64,000 nucleotides of DNA, from assembly GCA_947504035.1 (NCBI GenBank), contig CANNGA010000005.1, forward strand, positions 62,001 to 126,000, given 5' to 3'. This stretch comes from an uncultured Flavobacteriaceae bacterium. Lineage in GTDB: Bacteria; Bacteroidota; Bacteroidia; Flavobacteriales; Flavobacteriaceae. Positions 43,251 to 52,463 of this stretch are shown piece after piece. The stretch's first letter is position 1. The number at the start of each line of letters is the position of its first letter. The notes under the pieces are model-generated. The model saw only the letters and a list, made by a program, of their open reading frames with translations. It was not told the DNA's origin and made no database searches. Both the position numbers and the translations under genes were made by a program.

Positions 43251-44552
43251 CTAAGTATTGTTTTTAGGAACACGATACAATAGTAAAATGCTCAAAGCAA
43301 AAAATACAACTAAAAACAAGATGGCATTTCGCATACTCCCTGTTATTTGATCTATAGTACCATAAATTACCATACCAATAACAATTCCTATCTTTTCTGC
43401 CACGTCGTAAAAGCTAAAGTAAGACGTCGTGTCATTTGTCTCTGGTAAAAATTTAGAATACGTAGATCGTGCTAAAGATTGCACCCCTCCCATAACTAAA
43501 CCTACACTACTGGCTGCAATGTAAAATTCTACTGGTGTTACCATAAAATACGCATAAATACATAAAAACACCCAAAGTGTATTTATAACAATAAGCGTTT
43601 TAATATTTCCCACAATTTGAGATAATTTAGAGGTTAAAAATGCGCCTAAAACCGCTACCAATTGAATCACTAATATGCTTGTAATCAAACCTGTTGTTTT
43701 GGCTTCATTACTACCCCATGCAATCTCTTCTTCACCAAAATATACAGCGACAAGCATAATGGTTTGTACAGCCATACTAAATACAAAAAAAGCACACAGA
43801 TAACGTTTCAATCTTAAATTACCAAGTAAAGCACGCCATACATGTTGCAACTCCCTAAAACCATTAAACACCACAGATGTTGTGACCTTATGCCCTTTGG
43901 ACGTGCCTTTAGGCAACCAATAAAATGCATACTGACTAAATAACGCCCACCATATCCCTACAGTAATAAAGGAATAGCGCATCATTTGTAATTTGGCTTC
44001 TCCAGTATCTTGACTCATCACCATCACTAAATTAATAATCAATAATACCACACTTCCAACATACCCCAAAGAAAATCCTTTGGCACTAATACTGTCTTGT
44101 TGCTCAGGAAACGCAATATCTGGCAAATAGGAATTGTAAAAGACCAAACTGCCCCAATACCCAATAAGTCCCATAAAATAAAACAGTAAACTCAGATGTA
44201 TCTTATCTGGTGTAATATCAAACCAATATAAACCCAAACAACCTGTACTTCCCAAATAACAAAAGAACTTCAAAAAATTCTTTTTATTCCCAACATAATC
44301 AGCTATACCTGATAAAATAGGCGATAAAACAGCAACCACAAGAAATGTAAACGCGGTTACAAAAGTAATAAGTGCTGTGCTTTTAAATTCGATACCAAAA
44401 GCTGTTAAACGCTTTATTTCAGTTAAAAATAATGCGGCATAAAATATCGGAAAAATAGAAGAGGCTATCGTTAAGGCATATACTGAGTTCGCCCAATCGT
44501 AAAATGCCCAAGCATTCAATAGTTTTTGACTTCCCTTTTTAAGTTCTTTCAT
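43251..44552 (-). CDS. MFS transporter, UMF1/Atg22-like
   Basis: A 433-residue membrane protein with about 12 helices. It opens with LNAWAFYDWANSVYALTIAS, the signature of the Atg22/UMF1 branch of the major facilitator superfamily, and has PILSGIADYVGNKKNFLKFF in the loop 2-3 position. Yeast Atg22 exports amino acids from the vacuole; bacterial members have no proven substrate. It follows the M48 peptidase gene, with a terminator between them. Confidence 0.9.
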   Translation of the reverse strand: MKELKKGSQKLLNAWAFYDWANSVYALTIASSIFPIFYAALFLTEIKRLTAFGIEFKSTALITFVTAFTFLVVAVLSPILSGIADYVGNKKNFLKFFCYLGSTGCLGLYWFDITPDKIHLSLLFYFMGLIGYWGSLVFYNSYLPDIAFPEQQDSISAKGFSLGYVGSVVLLIINLVMVMSQDTGEAKLQMMRYSFITVGIWWALFSQYAFYWLPKGTSKGHKVTTSVVFNGFRELQHVWRALLGNLRLKRYLCAFFVFSMAVQTIMLVAVYFGEEEIAWGSNEAKTTGLITSILVIQLVAVLGAFLTSKLSQIVGNIKTLIVINTLWVFLCIYAYFMVTPVEFYIAASSVGLVMGGVQSLARSTYSKFLPETNDTTSYFSFYDVAEKIGIVIGMVIYGTIDQITGSMRNAILFLVVFFALSILLLYRVPKNNT

Positions 44553-44558
44553 AAAAAA

Positions 44559-44583
44559 AAGCTGCTCATTTATGGAGCAGCTT
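44559..44583 (-). terminator. terminator of the M48 peptidase gene
   Basis: Arms aagctgctc and gagcagctt; the T-run lies on the minus strand, between the M48 stop and the start of the MFS gene. Confidence 0.85.
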
Positions 44584-44615
44584 CTAATTTAAACAATTAT
44601 TTATGTTTATAAACT

Positions 44616-45434
44616 TTAATTTCTAAAACTTGTGACACCAAATTTCCTAGCTTCTGCTTTAGCGCCTGGCGCCCATGACGTTAAATTCGCAATACGCGTA
44701 TCGTTAGAAGGGTGCGTACTCATAAACTCTGGTGGTGCTTGTCCGCCACTATTCGCTTTCATACGTTTCCATAATTGTGCTGCCTCATCTGGGTTGTAGC
44801 CTGCAATAGCCATCAACAAAATCCCTATATTATCTGCTTCAGTTTCATGTCCTCTACTAAATGGTAACATCCCCCCCACTTGAGTTCCTATACCATAAGC
44901 TTGATTAAAAAGTCCTCTTTTTTGTTCATCTTGAATCACTACGTTTCCTGCTACCGCACCAAATTGCTGTAGCATGCCCGCGCTCATACGTTGCTGACCA
45001 TGATTTGCCAAAGCATGAGCCACCTCGTGCCCCATAATAGCAGCAACACCTGTTTCCCCGTTAGCTATAGGTAAAATCCCTGTATAGAATACAATTTTAC
45101 CCCCTGGCATACACCATGCATTAACCGTTTCGTCATTTACTAAATTATACTCCCACTTGTAATCTTTTAAGTAACCTTGATTGCCATTTGCATTTAAGTA
45201 GCGTTCTGCTGCAACTGAAATACGTTGCCCTACACGCTTTATCATTTCTGCATCTTTAGTGCCTGTAATTATTTTATTATCTCCTAAAAACTGATTGTAT
45301 TGCGCAAAAGACGTTGGGAATAATTGTGTATTTGGCACAAAAGCCATTGTTTTCTTTCCTGTAAACGGGTTCGTAGCACAAGCTGCTATAATCGCAACAA
45401 CTGCTGTTCCGAAGAGTAGTGTTTTTATTTTCAT
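44616..45434 (-). CDS. M48 family metallopeptidase lipoprotein
   Basis: A 272-residue zinc peptidase with lipid-modified Cys19 (VVAIIAACAT). The zinc motif HEVAHALANH is near residue 131, with the third ligand in GHETEADNIGI near 191. It resembles the E. coli LoiP/YcaL and BepA group of envelope proteases, which lack membrane-spanning helices. It probably degrades misassembled outer-membrane proteins; the substrate is inferred. The CxxNP after the lipobox (ATNPFTGKK) is typical of this group. Confidence 0.93.
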   Translation of the reverse strand: MKIKTLLFGTAVVAIIAACATNPFTGKKTMAFVPNTQLFPTSFAQYNQFLGDNKIITGTKDAEMIKRVGQRISVAAERYLNANGNQGYLKDYKWEYNLVNDETVNAWCMPGGKIVFYTGILPIANGETGVAAIMGHEVAHALANHGQQRMSAGMLQQFGAVAGNVVIQDEQKRGLFNQAYGIGTQVGGMLPFSRGHETEADNIGILLMAIAGYNPDEAAQLWKRMKANSGGQAPPEFMSTHPSNDTRIANLTSWAPGAKAEARKFGVTSFRN

Positions 45435-45642
45435 AATTTGTATGTTAGGTTTAGCATCAAAAAAATGTAATGTATTTATTTGGACACCTTTTAAATGTAT
45501 AAGTCACGCTTTTGGGTAATCTATCACAAATTTAAGACAGTTTTATTTATTTTTTTAACCTTTATGCAAATTGTTTAAGTTAATCGGTATTATTTGTCAT
45601 GATCACCTCTCTAAAGCGACTAATTCTATAAAATTATAGACC

Positions 45643-46125
45643 ATGCATAAATATTTAGCGCTGCTTACTTTAATCGTTTTATTTAATTGTAATTCTAATG
45701 CGCAAAAAACAAAAACTGAAGCGACTAAAACCTACGCTGTAACAAAAACAGATGCCGATTGGAAGGCGTCTTTAACCGATATGGAATTTTACGTGCTAAG
45801 AAAAGCAGGTACTGAACGCCCCTTCTCTAGCCCTTTAAACAAGAACTATAAAGATGGTGTTTATGTTTGTAAAGGCTGTGACACACCACTTTTTAAGAGT
45901 GAACATAAATTTGATTCTGGTACTGGTTGGCCTAGTTTTGATCGAGAAATTAAAGGCAATGTAGATTTCTCTACAGATTATAACTTAGGGTATGCAAGAA
46001 CAGAAGAACATTGCGCTACTTGTGGCGGACACTTAGGTCATGTTTTTACCGATGGGCCTAGAAAAACAACAGGGAAAAGGCATTGTATTAATGGCGTATC
46101 TCTTAAATTTATACCTAAAAGCTAA
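45643..46125 (+). CDS. msrB: peptide-methionine (R)-S-oxide reductase MsrB, exported
   Basis: A 160-residue enzyme that reduces methionine-R-sulfoxide. After a signal peptide (about residues 1-21, with an imperfect lipobox at Cys16) come the zinc pairs CKGCDTP and CATCGGH, the GTGWPSFDRE substrate loop, and the catalytic cysteine in KRHCINGVSLKF. An exported MsrB would repair envelope proteins. No MsrA is adjacent. It is divergent from the M48 peptidase gene, another envelope quality-control gene. Confidence 0.95.
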   Translation: MHKYLALLTLIVLFNCNSNAQKTKTEATKTYAVTKTDADWKASLTDMEFYVLRKAGTERPFSSPLNKNYKDGVYVCKGCDTPLFKSEHKFDSGTGWPSFDREIKGNVDFSTDYNLGYARTEEHCATCGGHLGHVFTDGPRKTTGKRHCINGVSLKFIPKS

Positions 46126-46403
46126 TTTTAATATGAACGGTTACTTAGATAACATTAACACTCATTTTAAATAGTATAAACATTTAGGTGACTGTACATT
46201 TGAGCAACTTAGCAAGCAGAAAGAAAACACATTACAAATAATCTTTAATGTTATCACATAAAACTATTTTAGCTTTTCTTAATACCTTTATAGGTTCATG
46301 TAGCATAAACATGATACTTAAAGTCATTCTTATCCCTTTTCTAAGCGCAAAACACTAAAATGCTTAAAACATTTAAAATAGGATCTACAATGGTACTTTT
46401 ACA

Positions 46404-47687
46404 CTACTCTACATGATTTTTTTTAAACGGTCTAATGATTAATCGCGCTTCACGATCAAAGCGTACATAATTATAAACCCAGTTTACAAAAACAACCATA
46501 CGATTTCTAAAACCTATTAAAAAGAAAAGGTGAATAAACATCCAAACAAACCAAGCAAAAACACCTTGGAAATTATAGCGTTTTAAATCTACAACAGCCT
46601 TATTACGTCCTATGGTGGCCATGCTTCCTTTGTCCTTATATTCAAAGGCTTCCATAGGAAGTCCTTCAACCAATCGTAACAAATTATCGCCCAATTGCTC
46701 GCCTTGTTGAATGGCGGGTTGTGCCATCATAGGTAATCCATTTGGAAATGCTTCGGTAGTCATGCATGCCAAATCACCAATGGCAAAAATATGTTCAAAT
46801 CCTTTAACTTGACTAAATGCATTAACAAGCACACGATTGCCTCTTGTAACAAACTGTTCGGCATCTATCCCCTTAATGGTGGCGCCCTTTACACCTGCTG
46901 CCCACACTACAGTGGCCGTTTCAAAAGTGAGGTCGGTATTTGTGGTTACTGTTTTACCATCATAGTTGGTAACTCTAACATTTTTCCAGACATTAACGCC
47001 TAATGCTTCTAAAAAATCTTCTGCTTTTTGAGAAGCTTGGGCACTCATTCCTTTTAAGATACAATTTCCAGACTGTACCACATGTATTTGTGCTAAGCGC
47101 GTATCTAAATCTGGATAATCTTTAGGTAGAATCCCTTTTTTAATCTCAGCCAAAGCACCTGCAAGCTCAACCCCCGTTGGTCCACCTCCAACAATCACAA
47201 AATTCATTAACGCGTTACGTTCGTTTAAATCTTGAGTGAGTAGTGCATCTTCAAAGTTCTCTAGAATTAAACTTCGTAAATTTAAAGATTGCGGAATGGT
47301 TTTCATAGTCATACTATGGGCTTCAATAGCTGCATTTCCAAAGAAATTTGTGGTAGAACCAGAAGCTACAACCAAATAATCAAATTTTAAAGTTCCAATA
47401 TTGGTTTCCACCTTATTATTTTCTGTATCAATGGCCTCTACTAAAGCCAATCTAAATAGAAAATTAGGAAAGTCTTTTAGGATTTTACGAATGGGATAGG
47501 CTATAGAATCGGGTTCTAAACCTCCAGTCGAGACTTGATATAAAAGTGGTTGAAATGTATGGTAGTTGTGTTTGTCTAATAACACAACTTGCAGCTCTTG
47601 CTTAGAGAGCTTTTTGGCTAAAGCGACTCCTGCAAAACCACCACCAATGATAACGACACGCGGAAAACTTGTTCTAGGTATATTCAT
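46404..47687 (-). CDS. ndh: type II NADH:quinone oxidoreductase (NDH-2)
   Basis: A 427-residue flavoprotein that passes electrons from NADH to menaquinone without pumping protons. The FAD loop VVIIGGGFAGVALAKKL starts near residue 11, the NADH loop FVIVGGGPTGVELAGAL near 160, and the FAIGDLA motif near 295. The C-terminal region contains hydrophobic segments (WFVWMFIHLFFLIGFRNRM) that attach it to the membrane. Quinone supply from the men genes here fits. Divergent from lpd. Confidence 0.92.
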   Translation of the reverse strand: MNIPRTSFPRVVIIGGGFAGVALAKKLSKQELQVVLLDKHNYHTFQPLLYQVSTGGLEPDSIAYPIRKILKDFPNFLFRLALVEAIDTENNKVETNIGTLKFDYLVVASGSTTNFFGNAAIEAHSMTMKTIPQSLNLRSLILENFEDALLTQDLNERNALMNFVIVGGGPTGVELAGALAEIKKGILPKDYPDLDTRLAQIHVVQSGNCILKGMSAQASQKAEDFLEALGVNVWKNVRVTNYDGKTVTTNTDLTFETATVVWAAGVKGATIKGIDAEQFVTRGNRVLVNAFSQVKGFEHIFAIGDLACMTTEAFPNGLPMMAQPAIQQGEQLGDNLLRLVEGLPMEAFEYKDKGSMATIGRNKAVVDLKRYNFQGVFAWFVWMFIHLFFLIGFRNRMVVFVNWVYNYVRFDREARLIIRPFKKNHVE

Positions 47688-47767
47688 ATCTTAGAAATTG
47701 CTGGGTAAAGGTAGTAATAAGATGTAAATTAATAAGGTTGTAAATTCGTTATTCGAATCCGATTTTG

Positions 47768-47775
47768 TAAATTTG
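47768..47775 (+). promoter_or_regulatory. -7 promoter element of lpd
   Basis: TAAATTTG fits TAnnTTTG, 18 bases before the lpd ATG. The nearest TTG (47738-47740) is 27 bases upstream, longer than usual, so the -33 part is uncertain. Confidence 0.45.
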
Positions 47776-47793
47776 CAGCCTAAATTTTAACAC

Positions 47794-49170
47794 ATGAGTA
47801 AATACGATATTATAGTTCTTGGAAGTGGGCCAGGCGGTTATGTTACTGCCATTAGAGCATCACAATTAGGTTTTAAAACGGCAATAGTTGAAAAGGAAAA
47901 CCTTGGAGGTGTTTGTTTAAATTGGGGATGTATTCCAACAAAAGCATTATTAAAATCTGCTCAAGTATTTGAATATCTGAAACATGCGGAAGATTATGGC
48001 TTAACCGTTAAAGAAGCGGGACATGATTTTGATGCTGTTGTAAACCGTAGCCGAGGTGTTGCTGATGGTATGAGTAAAGGGGTTCAATTTTTGATGAAAA
48101 AGAATAAAATTGACGTTATTGAAGGTTATGGTACATTAAAACCAGGTAAAAAAGTAGACGTTGATGGTACAGAATATAGTGCTGATAACATCATTATTGC
48201 CACTGGAGCACGCTCTCGCGAGTTGCCTAACTTGCCACAAGATGGTGAAAAAGTGATTGGTTACCGACAAGCCATGACCTTAAAAAAGCAGCCTAAGAAA
48301 ATGATTGTTGTAGGTTCTGGTGCTATAGGTGTAGAATTTGCTTATTTCTATAACTCTATGGGCACAGAAGTAACCATAGTAGAATATTTACCAAATATTG
48401 TTCCTGTAGAAGACGTAGACGTTTCTAAGCAATTAGAGCGTTCGTTTAAGAAAACAGGTGTTAACATCATGACATCTGCCGAAGTTATTTCTGTAGATAC
48501 CTCTGGTAAAGGTGTTAAAGCTACAGTAAAAACAAAAAAAGGCGAAGAGGTTTTAGAAGCTGACATTATTTTATCTGCTGTTGGAATTAAAACTAACATA
48601 GAGAATATTGGACTAGAGGACGTAGGTATTGTTGTGGATAGAGATAAAATCTTAGTAAACGATTTTTACCAAACGAATATCCCAGGTTATTTTGCAATTG
48701 GAGATGTCACTCCAGGACAAGCCTTAGCACATGTTGCTTCTGCTGAAGGTATTTTATGTGTAGAGAAACTCGCTGGACATCATGTAGAGCCAATCGATTA
48801 TGGTAATATTCCTGGTTGTACTTACTGTGCTCCAGAAATTGCAAGTGTTGGTTTAACAGAACAACAAGCTAAAGACAAAGGCTTTGATATTAAAGTTGGT
48901 AAATTCCCTTTCTCTGCTTCTGGTAAAGCGAGTGCTGGTGGGAATAAAGATGGTTTTGTAAAAGTTATTTTTGATGCTAAATATGGTGAATGGTTAGGAT
49001 GTCATATGATTGGTGCTGGTGTTACCGATATGATTGCTGAAGCTGTACTAGGTAGAAAATTAGAAACTACAGGACATGAGGTTTTAAAAGCAATCCACCC
49101 ACACCCAACAATGAGTGAAGCGGTTATGGAAGCTGTTGCAGATGCTTATGATGAAGTGATTCACTTGTAG
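47794..49170 (+). CDS. lpdA: dihydrolipoyl dehydrogenase
   Basis: A 458-residue E3 flavoenzyme that reoxidises dihydrolipoamide in 2-oxoacid dehydrogenase complexes. It has the FAD loop VLGSGPGGYVTAIRASQLGF, the redox disulfide in GGVCLNWGCIPTKALL (about residues 38-53), the NAD loop VVGSGAIGVEFAYFYNSMG and the C-terminal HPHPTMSEAVMEA with the catalytic His-Glu. No E1 or E2 gene adjoins it, so it may serve several complexes. Ends at a perfect terminator. Confidence 0.96.
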   Translation: MSKYDIIVLGSGPGGYVTAIRASQLGFKTAIVEKENLGGVCLNWGCIPTKALLKSAQVFEYLKHAEDYGLTVKEAGHDFDAVVNRSRGVADGMSKGVQFLMKKNKIDVIEGYGTLKPGKKVDVDGTEYSADNIIIATGARSRELPNLPQDGEKVIGYRQAMTLKKQPKKMIVVGSGAIGVEFAYFYNSMGTEVTIVEYLPNIVPVEDVDVSKQLERSFKKTGVNIMTSAEVISVDTSGKGVKATVKTKKGEEVLEADIILSAVGIKTNIENIGLEDVGIVVDRDKILVNDFYQTNIPGYFAIGDVTPGQALAHVASAEGILCVEKLAGHHVEPIDYGNIPGCTYCAPEIASVGLTEQQAKDKGFDIKVGKFPFSASGKASAGGNKDGFVKVIFDAKYGEWLGCHMIGAGVTDMIAEAVLGRKLETTGHEVLKAIHPHPTMSEAVMEAVADAYDEVIHL

Positions 49171-49187
49171 ACATTCTTTATAAATAT

Positions 49188-49223
49188 AAAAGCGCCTTTA
49201 GTGTTAACACTAAAGGCGCTTTT
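49188..49223. terminator. 36-bp perfect palindrome terminator
   Basis: Each arm is 18 bases (aaaagcgcctttagtgtt and its complement) with T-runs on both strands. It lies between convergent lpd and the gene at 49272. Confidence 0.93.
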
Positions 49224-49271
49224 TTTGTTTCTATATTTTAAATCTAAACTACATTTTAAATATACAGCAAC

Positions 49272-49835
49272 TTACCACTGCCCTATTCTGTAAGACTCTA
49301 TTTCCCAAACTTTAGATTCTGGTTCGTAATGGTGTACTGTAATGCTAGCATCCATAGGTGTACCTGGTGCAATATGCTCATTTTTTCTAATCATTTTAAT
49401 AATAACTTGAGTTGCTTTCTCATAGGCGTTTCTGTCTAAAACTCCATTTGTAAAATTAATCCGATTTAAATAAAAGCGGTTATTATCTGCTAAAGTATCT
49501 GGCGTTGTTGCGCAATAATACACTTCTGAAGTTCCTCCTTTTTTAATCAAATGAATGTCACAATACGCTAAATTATCCATAGCCATTATATTAACAGGAC
49601 TGTCTGTAATAACCAAACGACTATTAAACAAAAAATTACCATTTACATCTTTAATATGCAGGTAAGGATGTAGCATCTGTTTTCTAATACACTGACGAAT
49701 GATAGTGATTAAACTGTAAACAATGTGTCCAAAGCGCTCCGCTTCATCTTCAGGTACCTCATTATCGATAACACATTCCACATTGGGCTGCGTTATTTCA
49801 TCTACAAATTCTTGAATATTAATCTCTTGTGCCAT
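49272..49835 (-). CDS. conserved hypothetical cytoplasmic protein
   Basis: A 187-residue protein with no signal peptide or membrane helix. It shows an acidic N-terminus (EFVDEITQPNVECVIDNEVP), a central alpha/beta stretch (FGHIVYSLITIIRQCIRKQM, then HPYLHIKDVNGNF), and a beta-rich end (TVHHYEPESKVWEIESYRIG). I do not recognise a family. It is monocistronic between the lpd terminator and the carbonic anhydrase gene, from which it is separated by 169 bp. Confidence 0.65.
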   Translation of the reverse strand: MAQEINIQEFVDEITQPNVECVIDNEVPEDEAERFGHIVYSLITIIRQCIRKQMLHPYLHIKDVNGNFLFNSRLVITDSPVNIMAMDNLAYCDIHLIKKGGTSEVYYCATTPDTLADNNRFYLNRINFTNGVLDRNAYEKATQVIIKMIRKNEHIAPGTPMDASITVHHYEPESKVWEIESYRIGQW

Positions 49836-50004
49836 GTTTTACAATATTAAGTTCTGTTTTTTATACCTGCTCTAAATACAGGGTTTAAGGTCATAGCCAT
49901 AAATCAAAACCTCCATTTAGCCCTGTAATTTACTACAAAAAGACCAGAGCCTCTCATAAAAAATGCATACGCTTTAAATTCGTTTGTGTTTGGTGTTAGC
50001 GCAT

Positions 50005-50754
50005 TTATATAAAATTCACCTTACCCGTCTCCATATTATAAATAGCACCTACTATCTTTATAGCATTTTCGGTTTCTAAAGCTTTTAGCTTTGGTGATGT
50101 TACTTTTATATCTGTTATCGTTTTATAAACATTATTAGCGATCACAGTATTGGTGAAATTCACGTCTTTTGAGGAGCGCTTACCATTAGTGGCTGTAGCC
50201 AATACAGCAGGCTTAATATCGTTTAAAAGTCCCTGCAATGCATTCATTTCTAGTCCTGCAGCATCTGTATCATCAATAGCATGTTTTACCGCTCCACAAG
50301 AAGTATGTCCTAAAACAATAATAACTTTTGCACCCGCAACAGCTGCTGCAAACTCCATAGACCCTATAATAGCCTCATTCTCTATATTACCTGCTACTCG
50401 CGCTACAAAAACATCTCCTATACCCAAATCGAAAATATCCTCTACAGGTACCCTACTATCCACACAAGACAAGACGATAGCTTTAGGGTATTGCCCTATG
50501 GCAGCCTTACGACGTTGTTCTGAATGATCACGCTGCGTTAAATTATTATTCACAAAATTGGCATTGCCCTTTTTCAATCTTTTGATAATCGCTTCTGGAG
50601 TCATTTGGGCTTGATCTTCAGCCGTTAGCACACTTTTTACAGGCTCTTGGTAAATCGTTGTATCCCCTAATACGGTTGATTTCGTTTTATCTGTACAGTA
50701 CATTACTGTTATTGCCATGCATAGAAGTCCCAAAATTCTAATATCCTTTTTCAT
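50005..50754 (-). CDS. beta-class carbonic anhydrase, exported
   Basis: A 249-residue enzyme that interconverts CO2 and bicarbonate. Zinc ligands are visible: CVDSRVPVEDIFDLGIGD (Cys and Asp-Arg dyad near residue 97) and GHTSCGAVKHA (His and Cys near 152). The first 23 residues are hydrophobic and end VMYC, which looks like an export signal but is not a good lipobox. A periplasmic beta-CA is inferred, in contrast to cytoplasmic versions. Confidence 0.93.
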   Translation of the reverse strand: MKKDIRILGLLCMAITVMYCTDKTKSTVLGDTTIYQEPVKSVLTAEDQAQMTPEAIIKRLKKGNANFVNNNLTQRDHSEQRRKAAIGQYPKAIVLSCVDSRVPVEDIFDLGIGDVFVARVAGNIENEAIIGSMEFAAAVAGAKVIIVLGHTSCGAVKHAIDDTDAAGLEMNALQGLLNDIKPAVLATATNGKRSSKDVNFTNTVIANNVYKTITDIKVTSPKLKALETENAIKIVGAIYNMETGKVNFI

Positions 50755-50810
50755 ATGTAAATTTTTTATGTTAAAAATAATTCTATGAAAAGAAGAGCAG
50801 CGAATTTTAT

Positions 50811-51488
50811 CTAAAGCTCTAGACGTTCTCCAATGTCTAATAATTGAAGCGTTTTTCCTTTATTGGAAAAAGCGTCTTTAGCTTTATCATGATCGATTTC
50901 TATAAAACCAAATGTATCGAAATGATATCCTAATACTGAATGACACGCTACAAAATCACTAGCTATAACAGCAGCATCTATCCCCATTGTAAAATTATCT
51001 CCAATAGGAAGAATTGCTAGATCTAAGGTCGTTTCTAAAGGGATCAATTTCATATCATAGGTTAAAGCAGTATCTCCAGCAATGTAAATTGCTTTTCCTA
51101 AAGCTGTCAATACAAAACCGCCAGGTTGTCCACCATAAGTTCCATCGGGAAAAGAAGAAGTATGTATAGCATTAACATATTTAAGAGTCCCAAAGTCAAA
51201 ATTCCATTTTCCACCATGGTTCATAGGGTGTACTTTAAACCCTTTGTTTTCATAATACGTGGCTATCTCATAATTAGAAACTATGGTGGCCCCTGTTTGT
51301 TGCGCTATGGTTTCTACATCTAAAATATGATCTTGATGCGCATGTGTTATTAAAATATAATCTGCTTTTAAGTTTTTAATATCGATATGCGCAGCTTTGG
51401 GATTTCCAGATATAAAAGGATCTACAATAATATGGATCTTATCAATTTGAATGCCTAAGGTGGCATGTCCGTAAAACGTTAGTGTCAT
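50811..51488 (-). CDS. UPF0173 metal-dependent hydrolase (MBL fold)
   Basis: A 225-residue metallo-beta-lactamase-fold protein. The metal motif THAHQDHILD lies near residues 48-57 (HxHxDH), followed by AIHTSSFPDG and IYIAGDTALTYDMKLI near 130-145. It belongs to the UPF0173 (YtkL) group, whose substrates are unknown. It is 57 bp after menA on the same strand, so it may share its transcript. A link to menaquinone synthesis is possible but unproven. Confidence 0.9.
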   Translation of the reverse strand: MTLTFYGHATLGIQIDKIHIIVDPFISGNPKAAHIDIKNLKADYILITHAHQDHILDVETIAQQTGATIVSNYEIATYYENKGFKVHPMNHGGKWNFDFGTLKYVNAIHTSSFPDGTYGGQPGGFVLTALGKAIYIAGDTALTYDMKLIPLETTLDLAILPIGDNFTMGIDAAVIASDFVACHSVLGYHFDTFGFIEIDHDKAKDAFSNKGKTLQLLDIGERLEL

Positions 51489-51545
51489 TTGTTTGTTATT
51501 TATACACGAAAATAACTAATTATAACACATTGCAGCTGCCAATTT

Positions 51546-52463
51546 TTAATTAAAACAATTTCCAAAAGCTAAAAGTAATGCTAATAAAAACGTCGTTAAG
51601 GCTACTTTTTTTAATTCTGGATCTAATAATTGAGGCTGTTTATTTTTGACCACAGTTTTAAGATGTAAACCAAGAGGAATATAAGCTAATACATACACTA
51701 AATTTAATGGGGTTTTGTAATATGTAACACCAAATAATAAAGAGGCTACTATAGCGCCTATAATTAAAGTATAGTGATACGCTTTCGCTGCTTTTTTTCC
51801 CAGTTTAACGGCTAATGTTAGTTTTTGAGCAGTAGCGTCTGATTCGATATCTCGCATATTGTTAAGATTCAATACTGCTGCACTTAATGCCCCTATGGTA
51901 ATAGCGGGAAAAATAACAATACAGTGTACCGTTTTAACATAGAGTACATAACAGCCCACAACGCTAACCACTCCAAAAAAGAGGAATACAAATATGTCGC
52001 CTAATCCTTTATAACCATATGCATTAGTCCCCATGGTATACTTCATAGCTGCTATTACAGAGGCTATTGCTAGACCGAAAAAAATAAAAATAAGCATAAT
52101 GTTATGCACACCAAAAGCTGTTAGTATTAATGTAAATGCTAGAACACAACATATAAATATGTTTAGCTTAATGGCTTTTAGCATGGATTGGGGTGTAATT
52201 GCTCCGCTTTGTATAGCACGCTCTGGCCCTATACGGTCCTCGTTATCGGTGCCTTTAACACCATCTCCATAATCGTTTGCTAGGTTAGATAGTACCTGTA
52301 AACTAATCGTTGTTAATAATGCTAATACGCATATACTGATACTAAAATGGCCTTTATAATACGCAAGACTGCTTGCTACAATGATACCTGAAATAGAAAG
52401 CGGCAATGTTCTTAGACGCATTGCCGAAACCCAAATGGATACGTTTTTCATTAAGGAATCCAT
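51546..52463 (-). CDS. menA: 1,4-dihydroxy-2-naphthoate polyprenyltransferase MenA
   Basis: A 305-residue integral membrane prenyltransferase of the UbiA superfamily that attaches the polyprenyl tail to DHNA. About eight helices are predicted. The first Asp-rich motif is in LSNLANDYGDGVKGTDNEDR near residue 60, and the second in LNLNNMRDIESDAT near residue 188. Its first bases overlap the end of menB by 13 bp, so the two are coupled. Confidence 0.94.
   Translation of the reverse strand: MDSLMKNVSIWVSAMRLRTLPLSISGIIVASSLAYYKGHFSISICVLALLTTISLQVLSNLANDYGDGVKGTDNEDRIGPERAIQSGAITPQSMLKAIKLNIFICCVLAFTLILTAFGVHNIMLIFIFFGLAIASVIAAMKYTMGTNAYGYKGLGDIFVFLFFGVVSVVGCYVLYVKTVHCIVIFPAITIGALSAAVLNLNNMRDIESDATAQKLTLAVKLGKKAAKAYHYTLIIGAIVASLLFGVTYYKTPLNLVYVLAYIPLGLHLKTVVKNKQPQLLDPELKKVALTTFLLALLLAFGNCFN

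Noticed and set aside
46248-46358. 36-codon ORF with a possible lipoprotein-like N-terminus (GSC)
   Set aside because: Too short, no conserved pattern or terminator, and ordinary AT-rich composition; likely chance.
47735-47775. ttcgaatcc motif resembling a tRNA T-arm
   Set aside because: No acceptor stem, D-arm or anticodon arm can be folded around it; it is the lpd promoter region.
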